From assembly GCA_964426895.1 (NCBI GenBank), contig CAYRSH010000056.1, positions 1-9,522 on the forward strand: a DNA stretch of 9,522 nt, written 5' to 3'. Both the position numbers and the translations under genes were made by a program. Below the pieces are notes generated by a model. That model was not told the DNA's origin, ran no database searches, and saw only the letters and a program-made list of their open reading frames with translations. The stretch is from Caldipriscus sp964426895. Lineage in GTDB: Bacteria > Hydrothermota > Hydrothermia > LBFQ01. This document shows positions 1 through 7,747 of the stretch, piece by piece (position 1 is the first letter of the stretch; each line of letters starts with the position of its first letter).

Positions 1-55
1 TGCGGTTTAAATTAACCAAAGCCATTTATGAAGGCCATACTCGGGTAATTTCGCC

Positions 56-1225
56 CTACTTCCATTCCGCAACAAATATGTTAAATTCCCTGCGAATTTT
101 TGTGCCCCTGTTTGATGTCCATATGAGTTTCTTTCCATCTTTACTGAACATTGGGAATGCGTTAAACCCCCCGGAAAATGTTATCCTTTCAAGGTTTTTA
201 CCGTCAATATCAATTTTGTAAAGTTCAAAACTAAAACTCCCGGGTTTGTGTAAATTTGAGGAAAAAATTATAAACTTTTCGGATGGATGGAAATATGGGG
301 CGAAGTTTGAAACCCCCTTCGGGGAATGCGTTAGTTGAGTAAATTTTTTCGTTTTCGTATCGTATAAAAACAGTTCAACATCTTCGGGTTTTATGAGGTT
401 TTTGGAAAGTAATTCTTTAAATTCCTTTATTTCCGAAGTATCCTTTAAGTGGTGTGCCCTAAATACGATATACCTACCCGAAGGACTAAACATAGCCCCT
501 CCATCGTATCCCGGAAAATCCGTTATCCTTTGGATTTCCTTTGTCTTTATGTTTATTGTGTATAACTCCAAATCCCCATCCTTTGAAGATGTAAAAACAA
601 CAATATCCCCGTAATTTCCTTCACCTTCGGCATCGTATCCGTCTGAGGAAAACAACGGATATATACTATCCCTTTTTAAGTCGTAAATATAAAGGTCGTA
701 ATTAAATAGCCTCCAAACATAAACCCCTTTCCTTAAATATTCATCCGCATAAGGATTTGTAGGACATTCCAAACCTTGGGAAAATGTACTTGAAAACAGC
801 ACGGAATCCGGGCTTATAAACCAGCCGCATGTATTCGCACCTCCCGGAGAAATCCTCTTTATCGGAAAACCGAATGTATCCATGACAAAAATCTGATCAC
901 ACTCAAACCTTTCTTTAACAAAGGATTTGAAATACAAACCTTTAAAATCCGCGGTATCATATATTCCCGGAATAAAGAACATCCAACCTTCTGAGTGCTT
1001 CACCTTAAAGTATTTTAGTTTTTTGGATTTTATAAAGTTTCCAAGTTTCCCCGGTTCTTTTGTTAAAAGATATACCCCACCTTCTCCCTTTGTTTGGAAA
1101 ACGATCCTTTTCCCATCGGGTGAAAAATAGGCTTCCGCGTTCTCCCCTATAAATGTCAGTCTTTTTACATTCTTCAAAAATCTCTCCTCTCCTTTAAAGA
1201 GCAATTGGGATATTACGAAAACCAT
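56..1225 (-). CDS. TolB-like PD40 beta-propeller protein, probably exported
   Basis: The protein has up to 389 residues built of repeated beta-propeller blades of the PD40/TolB type. Blade motifs include AYFSPDGKRIVFQT near residue 32, AMFSPSGRYIVFRA near 245, APYFHPSEKFIIFSS near 310 and PMFSKDGKKLIWTSNRG near 360, each preceded by an RIT or QLT strand. Family members are usually periplasmic and act as protein-interaction scaffolds; no catalytic function is implied. Homologues normally have a signal peptide ending just before an E-K-H-L-K-N-like stretch, which is matched here by EERFLKN at residues 13-19. The ATG at 1225 gives only a short hydrophobic leader (MVFVISQLLF) and lacks a Shine-Dalgarno sequence, whereas a TTG at 1177 (residue 17) has a strong one. 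An in-frame stop lies shortly upstream of 1225, so there is no longer version unless the sequence is wrong. The gene ends with TAG at 58-56. The family call is firm; the N-terminus and export are uncertain. Confidence 0.85.
   Translation of the reverse strand: MVFVISQLLFKGEERFLKNVKRLTFIGENAEAYFSPDGKRIVFQTKGEGGVYLLTKEPGKLGNFIKSKKLKYFKVKHSEGWMFFIPGIYDTADFKGLYFKSFVKERFECDQIFVMDTFGFPIKRISPGGANTCGWFISPDSVLFSSTFSQGLECPTNPYADEYLRKGVYVWRLFNYDLYIYDLKRDSIYPLFSSDGYDAEGEGNYGDIVVFTSSKDGDLELYTINIKTKEIQRITDFPGYDGGAMFSPSGRYIVFRAHHLKDTSEIKEFKELLSKNLIKPEDVELFLYDTKTKKFTQLTHSPKGVSNFAPYFHPSEKFIIFSSNLHKPGSFSFELYKIDIDGKNLERITFSGGFNAFPMFSKDGKKLIWTSNRGTKIRREFNIFVAEWK
1183..1195 (-). promoter_or_regulatory. Strong Shine-Dalgarno inside the PD40 gene start region
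   Basis: On the minus strand this reads AAAGGAGAGGAGA, about 6 nt before a TTG at 1177 that is in frame with the PD40 protein. A TAGAAT hexamer (minus strand, 1240-1235) could be a -10 box that would start the transcript almost at the ATG at 1225, making TTG 1177 the better initiator. The matching -35 position falls in the assembly gap, so the promoter cannot be tested here. An internal purine-rich coding stretch (Gly-Glu-Glu-Arg) is the alternative reading. Confidence 0.45.
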
Positions 1226-1259
1226 AAGGCGTTTATTCTACTCTTGTTTTTAAAAGAGG

Positions 1260-1359
1260 NNNNNNNNNNNNNNNNNNNNNNNNNNNNNNNNNNNNNNNNN
1301 NNNNNNNNNNNNNNNNNNNNNNNNNNNNNNNNNNNNNNNNNNNNNNNNNNNNNNNNNNN
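1260..1359. other. Assembly gap (100 N)
   Basis: Exactly 100 N, the conventional placeholder for a scaffold gap of unknown length. The flanks share only a 5-base AGAGG, so an overlap cannot be judged. The gap removes most of the divergent intergenic region and any promoter for the plus-strand operon, and possibly the true 5' end of the next gene. Confidence 0.97.
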
Positions 1360-1407
1360 AGAGGGTAGAAAAGGTGATAGTGATATAAACACCCTTAAAA
1401 TTATCGC

Positions 1408-2280
1408 TTGGTTGACACCCTTATAGCCTTTTTAGTCACCAACATTACACCTTTTGGAACATTTAAGGCTTTTTGGTCGGATGGTGAAAAGACTTATGAG
1501 GATAACAATGTGTTTTTCAATTTTGTTTTTCTTGATGCGATTTACGATTTTCGGGGAAAATATCCAAAAATAAAAACCCTATCGGATAGCGTTTTGAAAT
1601 GGACTTTAAAGTATAGACCAAAAGGGGATATGTGGGTTTATTGGGTGGATAGAAAAATATATCCGGATTTTGATGATATCAGCCTTGGTTCGTTGGTGTT
1701 AAGAAAATGCGGGTTAAAACCTTCACCCGAAGTGAAAGATACAATTGATAAATACCGAACAAAAACCTGCGTTTTCCTTTTCAAAACCCCTTATGATGTG
1801 AAAAATAAAAGGTGCGATTGTATAGCTAATATAAACGCCCTTAGGTATTTGAGGGATAAGTCTATTTGCAATTACTTGAATAGGTGCTGGGGGAAAATTG
1901 ATAAATTGGCCTCCTACACCTACGAATACGCCAAATATTTCTTTTACTACTTCTATTCCAAGGCTTTAAAAGAGGGTTTAACCTGCAACTTTGATATAAA
2001 GGACAGGGTTCTCTCCGAACTGAAAAGTGATACATTAAGGGGTTTACCTTTGATCCTAACATTTACATCCGCAAGTATTTTGGGAATAAGGGACCCCTCT
2101 GTTGATAAGGCCTATAAAAAAATTTCTTCAACAATTATGGAAGATGGCGGTTTGCCCGAATACAAATATTTTTACATATACAGTCCGCAAGGTTACAACG
2201 ATTATTCCTTTTTTGGTAGAACATTCCCAACAATCATATTCCTTGAAGGGGTTTTGCATTATGTTGAAGGAAGTAATTGA
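1408..2280 (+). CDS. Alpha/alpha-toroid (terpenoid cyclase/prenyltransferase-like) protein, function unknown
   Basis: The 290-residue soluble protein looks like a member of the alpha/alpha-toroid superfamily of squalene cyclases and protein prenyltransferases. The evidence is motif pattern only: FLVTNITPFGTF (8-19), YEDNNVFFNFVFLDAIYDF (30-48), YPDFDDISLG (85-94), DCIANINALRYL (137-148), YYFYSKAL (180-187) and a C-terminal helix pair ending FPTIIFLEGVLHYV. The DFDD at 87-90 resembles the DxDD of class II cyclases, but small toroid proteins with such motifs are mostly uncharacterised, so no reaction is proposed. The TTG start at 1408 has no Shine-Dalgarno and lies 12 nt after an in-frame TAA (1396-1398). 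A different frame runs open from the gap to 1426, so the true N-terminus may be lost to a gap-edge error. The 3' end overlaps comF by 20 nt, placing it first in the operon. The coding call is firm; the family is moderately sure. Confidence 0.7.
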   Translation: MVDTLIAFLVTNITPFGTFKAFWSDGEKTYEDNNVFFNFVFLDAIYDFRGKYPKIKTLSDSVLKWTLKYRPKGDMWVYWVDRKIYPDFDDISLGSLVLRKCGLKPSPEVKDTIDKYRTKTCVFLFKTPYDVKNKRCDCIANINALRYLRDKSICNYLNRCWGKIDKLASYTYEYAKYFFYYFYSKALKEGLTCNFDIKDRVLSELKSDTLRGLPLILTFTSASILGIRDPSVDKAYKKISSTIMEDGGLPEYKYFYIYSPQGYNDYSFFGRTFPTIIFLEGVLHYVEGSN

Positions 2281-2881
2281 CTTTCTGTTCCCACCCCTGT
2301 GTTATGCGTGCACAGAGAAATTATCCGAGGATTTCCTGTGTGAGGATTGCTGGAAAGATATAATGGGAAATACCGTTTTTGAAAGTGAGTATTATTACGG
2401 TTTTAAGGTTTATTCCTTATTCTCCTACAACGGTAAGGTTAAAAACATAGTTCAGAATTTCAAGTATGGTGGTTTTAGAAAAATTGCAAACAAGTTTTCC
2501 AAGCATTTGGCGGAAATGGTTTCGGATGAAGAAATAGATGTAATAGTGCCAATTCCATTACATCCCGCAAGGGTTAGGGAAAGGGGGTTTAGCCAAACTT
2601 TTGAGTTGGCAAAAGTGCTTTCCAAAGAGTTAAAAAAGCCCGTAAGGAATTACATTTTCAGGCATTCCTATCGTAAGGTTCAGGCGCTTATATCTTCAAG
2701 GGATGAGAGGATGAAAAATGTAAAAGGGGTTTTTTCGTATTTGAGAAGGATTGACAACGAAAAGGTTTTGTTGGTTGACGATGTCATCACAACGGGATAC
2801 ACCTTTTACGAAGCCGCAAAAACGCTTATAGAAGCGGGTGCGAGGGATGTAATAGGTATAACCCTTGCAAAGGGGGGATAG
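2261..2881 (+). CDS. comF: ComF-family phosphoribosyltransferase-like protein
   Basis: This 206-residue protein shows the ComF layout. An N-terminal zinc-finger-like part with paired CxxC motifs (CYAC and CEDC, residues 13-33) is followed by a type I phosphoribosyltransferase domain. The latter has PIPLHPARVRERGFSQ and the PRPP-binding loop VLLVDDVITTGYT. ComF proteins act in the cytoplasm in DNA uptake during natural transformation, apparently in handling incoming single strands, and related proteins occur in bacteria not known to be competent. I start it at ATG 2261, preceded by AAGGGG about 10 nt upstream, because the family begins directly with FLFPPLCxxC; the frame is open further upstream inside the toroid gene, but that part looks unlike ComF. 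It overlaps the toroid gene by 20 nt and shares a single base with recN (TAGTG), and its pairing with recN suggests a recombination/repair theme. Length is normal for the family. Confidence 0.93.
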   Translation: MLKEVIDFLFPPLCYACTEKLSEDFLCEDCWKDIMGNTVFESEYYYGFKVYSLFSYNGKVKNIVQNFKYGGFRKIANKFSKHLAEMVSDEEIDVIVPIPLHPARVRERGFSQTFELAKVLSKELKKPVRNYIFRHSYRKVQALISSRDERMKNVKGVFSYLRRIDNEKVLLVDDVITTGYTFYEAAKTLIEAGARDVIGITLAKGG

Positions 2882-4449
2882 TGATAAGAATATTAAGGGT
2901 TAAGGATTTTTTGCTTTTTGATAAAGCAACCCTTGAATTTGATAATGGGTTTAATGTGATAACAGGTGAAACCGGGGCGGGAAAGTCTTTAATAATAGAT
3001 GCCTTAAACTTACTCATATCTCCAAGGGTTGATTGGGATGTTTTAACAAGAAATTCCTTAATTGAGGCTGTAATAGAACCCGATGGGGAAATTTTAGAGA
3101 TCCTTGAAGATTTGGGGGTTGAGTTGGAAAATGAGGGGGTAATTATAAGAAAAAACTTTGATGTAAAAAACAGGAAGGCGAGGTCTTATATAAACGATAC
3201 CCTTGTCTCTTCAAGAAAGATTAGTGAAATCTTACAACCCAAAATATTCATAGGTAGGCAGTTTTCACATATGGAAATCTTGGACGAAAAATACCAGACA
3301 TCGGTTTTTGATAGGGCGGTTGGCATTAAAATTGAAGAATACTTAAAGTTTTATACGGATTACAAGAAAAAAATAACCGATTACGAGAAACTAAAATCCG
3401 AATACGAAGACTTAAAATCCAAGGAGGATTTTATAAAGTTTCAAATAAAGGAACTTGAAGGTGTAGATTTTAGCATTGGCGAAGGAGAATTACTGAAAAG
3501 GAAAAGGGAATTGGAGGACAGGGTTAAGGAGCAGGAATGGGCGAAAATGTTTGGTGAGGTATATGAGGATATATACGAAAAGGTTTCCCGGATTTTAAAA
3601 ACCTCGCCCGATAAGTTCAAACCCACATTTGAGGAAATTTTGGAAAAGTTAAACGATATAAAGGCTTATTTGGAATTTCCCGAAGAGGACTTGATATCCG
3701 AAATTGATGAAATAAACTCCAAACTATTTACGATAAACAGGTTAAAATTGAAATACGGCGTGGATTTTGAAGGATTAAAGGGTATAAGGGATGAACTTTT
3801 ACAAAAACTGGAAAGGTTAAAGGTTTTGGAAGGGGAATTGGAGATTCTTAGGGGAGAAATTGAAAGAATTGAAAGGATTTTAAAAGAGGAGGCTGAAAGG
3901 TTAAACGAGGAAAGGGTAAAAAAGAAGAAAAACTTTGAAAAAGATGTTGAGAACCTGTTAAAAGAATTGGGTTTTGATTATGTGAAATGCGAAGTTGATT
4001 TCAAGAATTGCGAATTTTGGGAGAGGGGGAATAAGGTGGTTAATATTTTAATATCCACGATTCCGGATATGTCCCCTTCAAATATATCTAACCTTTCGGG
4101 TGGGGAGATTTCAAGGGTTGCTTTGGTCTTTTCATATCTCGGAGGCTCCTCTTATAAAACGCTTATATTTGACGAAATAGACATAGGTGTTAGCCCAAAG
4201 GTTGCGTTAAAAATAGGGAAAATGTTAAGGAACATATCGGAAAAAACCCAAGTAATAGCAATAACCCACCAACCGTTTACGGCTATTTTTGGGCATAAAC
4301 ACTTTGTGGTTGAAAAACCAAAACCCGATAGGGCTATATGTACGGAGGTAAAGGGTGAAAAAAGGGTTAAAGAATTGGCGAGAATGATGGGTGTTGAAGA
4401 TGAAAGCGTGGTTTTGGAAGTATTAAACACATATGGAATTCATCCGTAG
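2881..4449 (+). CDS. recN: DNA repair protein RecN (SMC-like ATPase)
   Basis: The 522-residue protein has full RecN architecture. The N-terminal head carries Walker A GETGAGKS at 29-36 and the Q-loop-like stretch IGRQFSHMEILD near 123. A long Lys/Glu-rich coiled coil spans roughly 150-365 with a break near 240-300. The C-terminal head has the signature LSGGE at 405-409, Walker B with D431-E432 in LIFDEIDIGVS, and the switch ITHQP. RecN is a cytoplasmic SMC-like ATPase recruited to double-strand breaks and acts with RecA. It is slightly shorter than the usual 550 or so residues, with the difference in the coiled coil, and every ATPase motif is present. The start is GTG at 2881, directly after a G-rich Shine-Dalgarno (GGGGGG) at the comF end. 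It overlaps the CcmC-like gene by 17 nt. Confidence 0.96.
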   Translation: MIRILRVKDFLLFDKATLEFDNGFNVITGETGAGKSLIIDALNLLISPRVDWDVLTRNSLIEAVIEPDGEILEILEDLGVELENEGVIIRKNFDVKNRKARSYINDTLVSSRKISEILQPKIFIGRQFSHMEILDEKYQTSVFDRAVGIKIEEYLKFYTDYKKKITDYEKLKSEYEDLKSKEDFIKFQIKELEGVDFSIGEGELLKRKRELEDRVKEQEWAKMFGEVYEDIYEKVSRILKTSPDKFKPTFEEILEKLNDIKAYLEFPEEDLISEIDEINSKLFTINRLKLKYGVDFEGLKGIRDELLQKLERLKVLEGELEILRGEIERIERILKEEAERLNEERVKKKKNFEKDVENLLKELGFDYVKCEVDFKNCEFWERGNKVVNILISTIPDMSPSNISNLSGGEISRVALVFSYLGGSSYKTLIFDEIDIGVSPKVALKIGKMLRNISEKTQVIAITHQPFTAIFGHKHFVVEKPKPDRAICTEVKGEKRVKELARMMGVEDESVVLEVLNTYGIHP

Positions 4450-5107
4450 AATTCTTGGGGATTATATGGTTTGGGTTTCGGCGGTTTTGGTGGTTTTAAG
4501 TCAAATTTATGCGATTTTTGTTGTTCCACCCGTAAAATGGTTCGGACCAAAGGGGCAAGAACTCGGTTTTGTGCAAAAGATATTTTATGTCCATGTTCCG
4601 AGTGCTTGGGCGGGGTTTTTGGGTATGGTTTTATCCGCCCTTTTTGGATTACTTTACATTTACAAAAGGGATTTAAAATACGATAGGTTATCCCATTCCT
4701 TTATGGAGGTTTCCACGCTATTTATAACCGTAGGGTTAATCACGGGTTCTTTATGGGCAAAACCCGCTTGGGGAACTTTCTGGACCTGGGACCCAAGACT
4801 CGTTAGTATGGCTATTTTGTGGTTATTGGCATTGGGTTATGTGTTTTTTAGGTCCCTTGTAGATGATGAGGATTTGAGGGCAAGGTTTTCGTCAATACTC
4901 TCTCTTATAATAGCCATAAACATACCCATCGTATTTTTATCCATAAGACTTTTCCGCACCTTACACCCCGCAATATTCAAAGGCCTATCAACCTCCGAAA
5001 CCTACGGTATGGATATGGAGATATTCACAGGATTAATGGTTAATCTCCTTTCAATCACCCTTTTAATGCTTTCCCTTTCCTACAAAAGGTATAAAAGGTC
5101 AAGATGA
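4433..5107 (+). CDS. ccmC: CcmC-like cytochrome c biogenesis haem protein
   Basis: This 224-residue membrane protein has six predicted helices (about 12-33, 55-77, 93-110, 124-140, 152-172, 197-216). It carries the tryptophan-rich haem-handling motif WGTFWTWDPR (113-122) on an outward loop between helices 3 and 4, with likely haem-ligand histidines H54 (in YVHVPSAW) and H178 (in RTLHP). CcmC delivers haem to CcmE in cytochrome c maturation system I; the closely related CcsA/CcmF proteins are much larger or carry different flanks, so CcmC fits best. No ccmA, ccmB or ccmE is in the window. The ATG at 4433 overlaps recN by 17 nt; ATG 4465 with an upstream TTGGGG is possible but would cut the N-terminal cytoplasmic leader typical of the family. 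The 3' end overlaps the next gene by ATGA. The family call is firm; the symbol is inferred from the motifs. Confidence 0.9.
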   Translation: MEFIRRILGDYMVWVSAVLVVLSQIYAIFVVPPVKWFGPKGQELGFVQKIFYVHVPSAWAGFLGMVLSALFGLLYIYKRDLKYDRLSHSFMEVSTLFITVGLITGSLWAKPAWGTFWTWDPRLVSMAILWLLALGYVFFRSLVDDEDLRARFSSILSLIIAINIPIVFLSIRLFRTLHPAIFKGLSTSETYGMDMEIFTGLMVNLLSITLLMLSLSYKRYKRSR

Positions 5108-6399
5108 AAGAAGTTTTAAAGGATTTGTTTTTTGAGGGAATAGAGTCCGTTAAGCCGGAAAATGTTGTAAAAGAATCCGTAAAAGTTGGGAAGAACTATA
5201 TAAAAATCGGGAAGGAAAGGTTTGGGAAAAAGCCGCTATACATCTTTGGTGCGGGAAAGGCCTCTTACAGGATGGCCAAGGCCATTACGGAAATACTCGG
5301 GGATTATATAAAGGGAGGGGTTGTTATATCCACAGAGGGTGAAAAATTGCCGGGAATTGATGTTTATATTGGGACACATCCATATCCATCAAAGGAAAAC
5401 ATAATATATTCCGAAAAACTTATAAACTCACTGAAAGCCTTAAAGGGAGATGACACTTTCATATTCTTACTATCCGGAGGGGCATCCGCCCTTTTGGAAA
5501 AACCCATATATCCTATAACATTAAAAGATTTGGTTTTTACGACGGATATACTCCTAAAATCGGGATTAAACATATATGAGATAAACGCTTTTAGGAAGCA
5601 TTTGTCGGAGGTGAAAGGTGGTAGGTTGGCGAGGATCACGAAGGCAAGGGGTTATATACTCGTTATATCGGATGTTATGGGCAACGATTTGGGTTCTATT
5701 GGTTCCGGACCCTTTTACAAAGATGAATATACATATACGGATATTTATAACTTGGCGATTGATAGGGGAATATGGGATAAACTTCCGGAAAGCGTTAAAA
5801 TGGTTATAGAAAGGGGTTTAAAGGGTGAAATACCGGAAACCCCAAAGGAAGTATCCCATAATGTTAAGCACATCGTAATAGCGGATAACCGTAAGGCTTT
5901 AATGGGGATTCACAAGAAAGCCAAAAAATTGGGCTTAAACTCTAAAATAATAACCTCAACATTAAGGGGTGAGGTTTCATGCGTAGCAGAGGTATTGTTT
6001 TCCATATGTCAGGAAATATATAACTTTGAAAAACCCTTTAAACCCCCCGTTTTACTCATATTAGGGGGTGAAACGGTGGTTAATGTTAAGGGCAAGGGAA
6101 AGGGGGGCAGGAATCAGGAGTTGGTTTTACACCTTTTGAGGATGATAAAGAACAACCTTACAATATACATATTGGCATGCGGCACGGATGGCATAGATGG
6201 GATTACAGACTTCGCGGGTGCGGTTGTGGGGCCTGAGGATTGGGAAAAGGCTATGGAAATGGGTGTGGATATAGAGGGGATATTAAGGAATAACGATTCT
6301 TATACCTTTCATAAGGCGCTGGGTACGGGTATAAAAACGGGCTATACGGGTACAAATGTGGCGGATGTTTTGTTGATTTATATAAGAGGAAGATTATGA
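5104..6399 (+). CDS. Glycerate 2-kinase (GckA/TtuD/MOFRL family)
   Basis: The 431-residue enzyme phosphorylates D-glycerate to 2-phosphoglycerate with ATP, linking glycerate to lower glycolysis. Family landmarks occur in order: FGAGKAS (48-54), GTHPYPS (90-96), SGGASAL (124-130), the conserved lysine and KGGRLA (165-176), and SDVMGNDLGSIGSGPF (189-204). The C-terminal MOFRL domain has GGETVV (from 321), GGRNQEL (334-340) and CGTDGIDG (359-366). These are the usual active-site regions of class II glycerate kinases, and length is normal. The ATG at 5104 follows AAAAGGTCAAG and overlaps the ccmC stop in ATGA; the 3' end overlaps the glycosyltransferase in the same way, so the two genes are probably translationally coupled. 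It shares the glycerate pool with glycosylglycerate synthesis if the next gene has that role. No indels or unusual codon use are seen. Confidence 0.93.
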   Translation: MKEVLKDLFFEGIESVKPENVVKESVKVGKNYIKIGKERFGKKPLYIFGAGKASYRMAKAITEILGDYIKGGVVISTEGEKLPGIDVYIGTHPYPSKENIIYSEKLINSLKALKGDDTFIFLLSGGASALLEKPIYPITLKDLVFTTDILLKSGLNIYEINAFRKHLSEVKGGRLARITKARGYILVISDVMGNDLGSIGSGPFYKDEYTYTDIYNLAIDRGIWDKLPESVKMVIERGLKGEIPETPKEVSHNVKHIVIADNRKALMGIHKKAKKLGLNSKIITSTLRGEVSCVAEVLFSICQEIYNFEKPFKPPVLLILGGETVVNVKGKGKGGRNQELVLHLLRMIKNNLTIYILACGTDGIDGITDFAGAVVGPEDWEKAMEMGVDIEGILRNNDSYTFHKALGTGIKTGYTGTNVADVLLIYIRGRL

Positions 6400-7685
6400 A
6401 ATTTTTAACGGCTCTAAGGCAGCCCACGGTTAGAAAACTTGAGCAAATAGGAAAGGTGGATATAGTGGTGGGCGTACCCACATATTTCAGCGCGGATACC
6501 GTTGAGCATGTTATTAAGGTGATTAGCGAAGGTTTGAACAGGTATTTTCACAACAAAACGGCCTTGATATTCATATCCGATGGGGGTTCAACCGACGATA
6601 CGCGTGAAGTTGCAAAATCCGTAGAAATAACATCACTCAACCAGGAACTTATTGTGGCAATATACCGAGGAATTCCGGGCAAAGGTTCCGCAATTAGGGC
6701 AATATTTGAAGCCGCGAAATTCTTAGAGGCTGAAGCCATAGCCCTATTTGATTCAGACCTTAGGTCCATTACACCCGAATGGATTAGAAATATTATCCAA
6801 CCGATATACGAGGGCTTTGACTTTGTCGCCCCGTATTACCGCAGATATAAATACGATGGAACCATTACGAATACAATCGTTTATCCTATGACAAGGGCCA
6901 TGTTCGGATACGATATAAGACAGCCAATAGGTGGGGATTTCGGTATATCCCCTTCACTTGTTAGGGTTTGCTTGGAAGAAGATGTATGGGAAACGGATGT
7001 GGCGAGATTCGGAATAGATATATGGCTAACAATAATGGCCATAACGGGGGAGTTTAATGTATGTCAAACGAGGTTGGGGGCAAAAATCCACAATGTTAAA
7101 GACCCAGCAAAACATTTGGGTAAAATGTTTATACAAGTTGTGGGTACCCTTTTTAATATGTTGGAAAAGTACGAAAGGTTTTGGCTAACCGTAAAAGATA
7201 TTAAACAGGTTCCAACATTTGGGGAATATGTGGGTATTGAGCCCCAACCGTTTAACATAGATTTAAACGCTTTGATAGATTATTTCAAATNNNNNNNNNN
7301 NNNNNNNNNNNNNNNNNNNNNNNNNNNNNNNNNNNNNNNNNNNNNNNNNNNNNNNNNNNNNNNNNNNNNNNNNNNNNNNNNNNNNNNNNNAAGGTTGTAT
7401 CACCTAAAAAATCCCAAGGAGTTTATAATTAAACCCAACACATGGGCGAGGGTGGTTTATAAATATGCGGATGTGTTTTGCGAATTGCCTCGCCAGAGGT
7501 TTAAGATTTTATCAACATTAGTTCCTATTTATAACGGCATGGTTGCCAGTATTGTAAATACTTTGGAAAGCGTTAATGATGAAGAAGCAGAGGCTTATTT
7601 CCAAACCTTGGCCCAAGCATTTAAAATGGAGAAGGATTATTTTACAAACCTATGGTTGAGTAAAGAAGAACTTTCACAAATATAG
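6396..7685 (+). CDS. GT-A glycosyltransferase, probable glucosyl/mannosyl-glycerate synthase
   Basis: The protein has GT-A fold signatures: IVVGVPTY (23-30), SDGGSTDDT (61-69), PGKGSA (94-99), the metal-binding DSD at 119-121 (in ALFDSDLRS), and the acceptor-side stretch YKYDGTITNT-IVYPMTR, GGDFGIS and AKIH with H232. This pattern resembles the GT81-like GpgS/Ggs enzymes, which add glucose from a nucleotide sugar to 3-phosphoglycerate or D-glycerate to make glucosylglycerate, a compatible solute of thermophiles and nitrogen-limited bacteria; a mannosylglycerate role is equally possible. Donor and acceptor cannot be fixed from sequence, and no phosphatase partner is in the window. The coupled glycerate kinase supports a glycerate link. 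A 100-N gap sits inside the gene (7291-7390), so about 34 residues are placeholder and true length and frame across it are unproved, though both sides read in one frame. ATG 6396 is preceded by AGAGGAAG. The glycosyltransferase call is firm; the product is inferred. Confidence 0.85.
   Translation: MKFLTALRQPTVRKLEQIGKVDIVVGVPTYFSADTVEHVIKVISEGLNRYFHNKTALIFISDGGSTDDTREVAKSVEITSLNQELIVAIYRGIPGKGSAIRAIFEAAKFLEAEAIALFDSDLRSITPEWIRNIIQPIYEGFDFVAPYYRRYKYDGTITNTIVYPMTRAMFGYDIRQPIGGDFGISPSLVRVCLEEDVWETDVARFGIDIWLTIMAITGEFNVCQTRLGAKIHNVKDPAKHLGKMFIQVVGTLFNMLEKYERFWLTVKDIKQVPTFGEYVGIEPQPFNIDLNALIDYFKXXXXXXXXXXXXXXXXXXXXXXXXXXXXXXXXXXRLYHLKNPKEFIIKPNTWARVVYKYADVFCELPRQRFKILSTLVPIYNGMVASIVNTLESVNDEEAEAYFQTLAQAFKMEKDYFTNLWLSKEELSQI
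7291..7390. other. Assembly gap (100 N) inside the glycosyltransferase gene
   Basis: Exactly 100 N, a placeholder of unknown true size. 100 is not a multiple of three, yet the flanks are joined in one frame here; this is chance or coincides with the real length. The C-terminal part of the glycosyltransferase (LPRQRFKILSTLVPIYNGM and onward) reads normally after the gap, so both halves probably belong to one gene. Confidence 0.97.
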
Positions 7686-7686
7686 T

Positions 7687-7706
7687 TTTGCAGGTACCTT
7701 TGCAAA
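7687..7706 (+). terminator. Short inverted repeat after the operon, weak terminator candidate
   Basis: TTTGCA (7687-7692) and TGCAAA (7701-7706) can form a 6-bp stem with an 8-nt loop immediately after the glycosyltransferase stop. It is followed by GGGTTTTATATAAAA, which is itself a near-perfect palindrome (TTTTATATAAAA at 7710-7721). The stem has low GC and no clean T-tract follows, so it is as likely to be a protein-binding or promoter element as a terminator. No -35/-10 pair was convincing in the 62 nt before the lipoprotein gene. Confidence 0.25.
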
Positions 7707-7747
7707 GGGTTTTATATAAAACGCTTTCCGGGTCTAGAATGGAGGGT

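Noticed and set aside
3..222. Plus-strand frame open from the window edge to TAA at 220-222
   Set aside because: It lies almost wholly opposite the well-supported PD40 gene, has no start codon in the first part, and its codon use is poor. A convergent gene end here is possible but not supported.
1360..1426. Short frame ending at 1426 as a small gene
   Set aside because: It starts inside N bases, has no visible start codon, and most of its length is placeholder.
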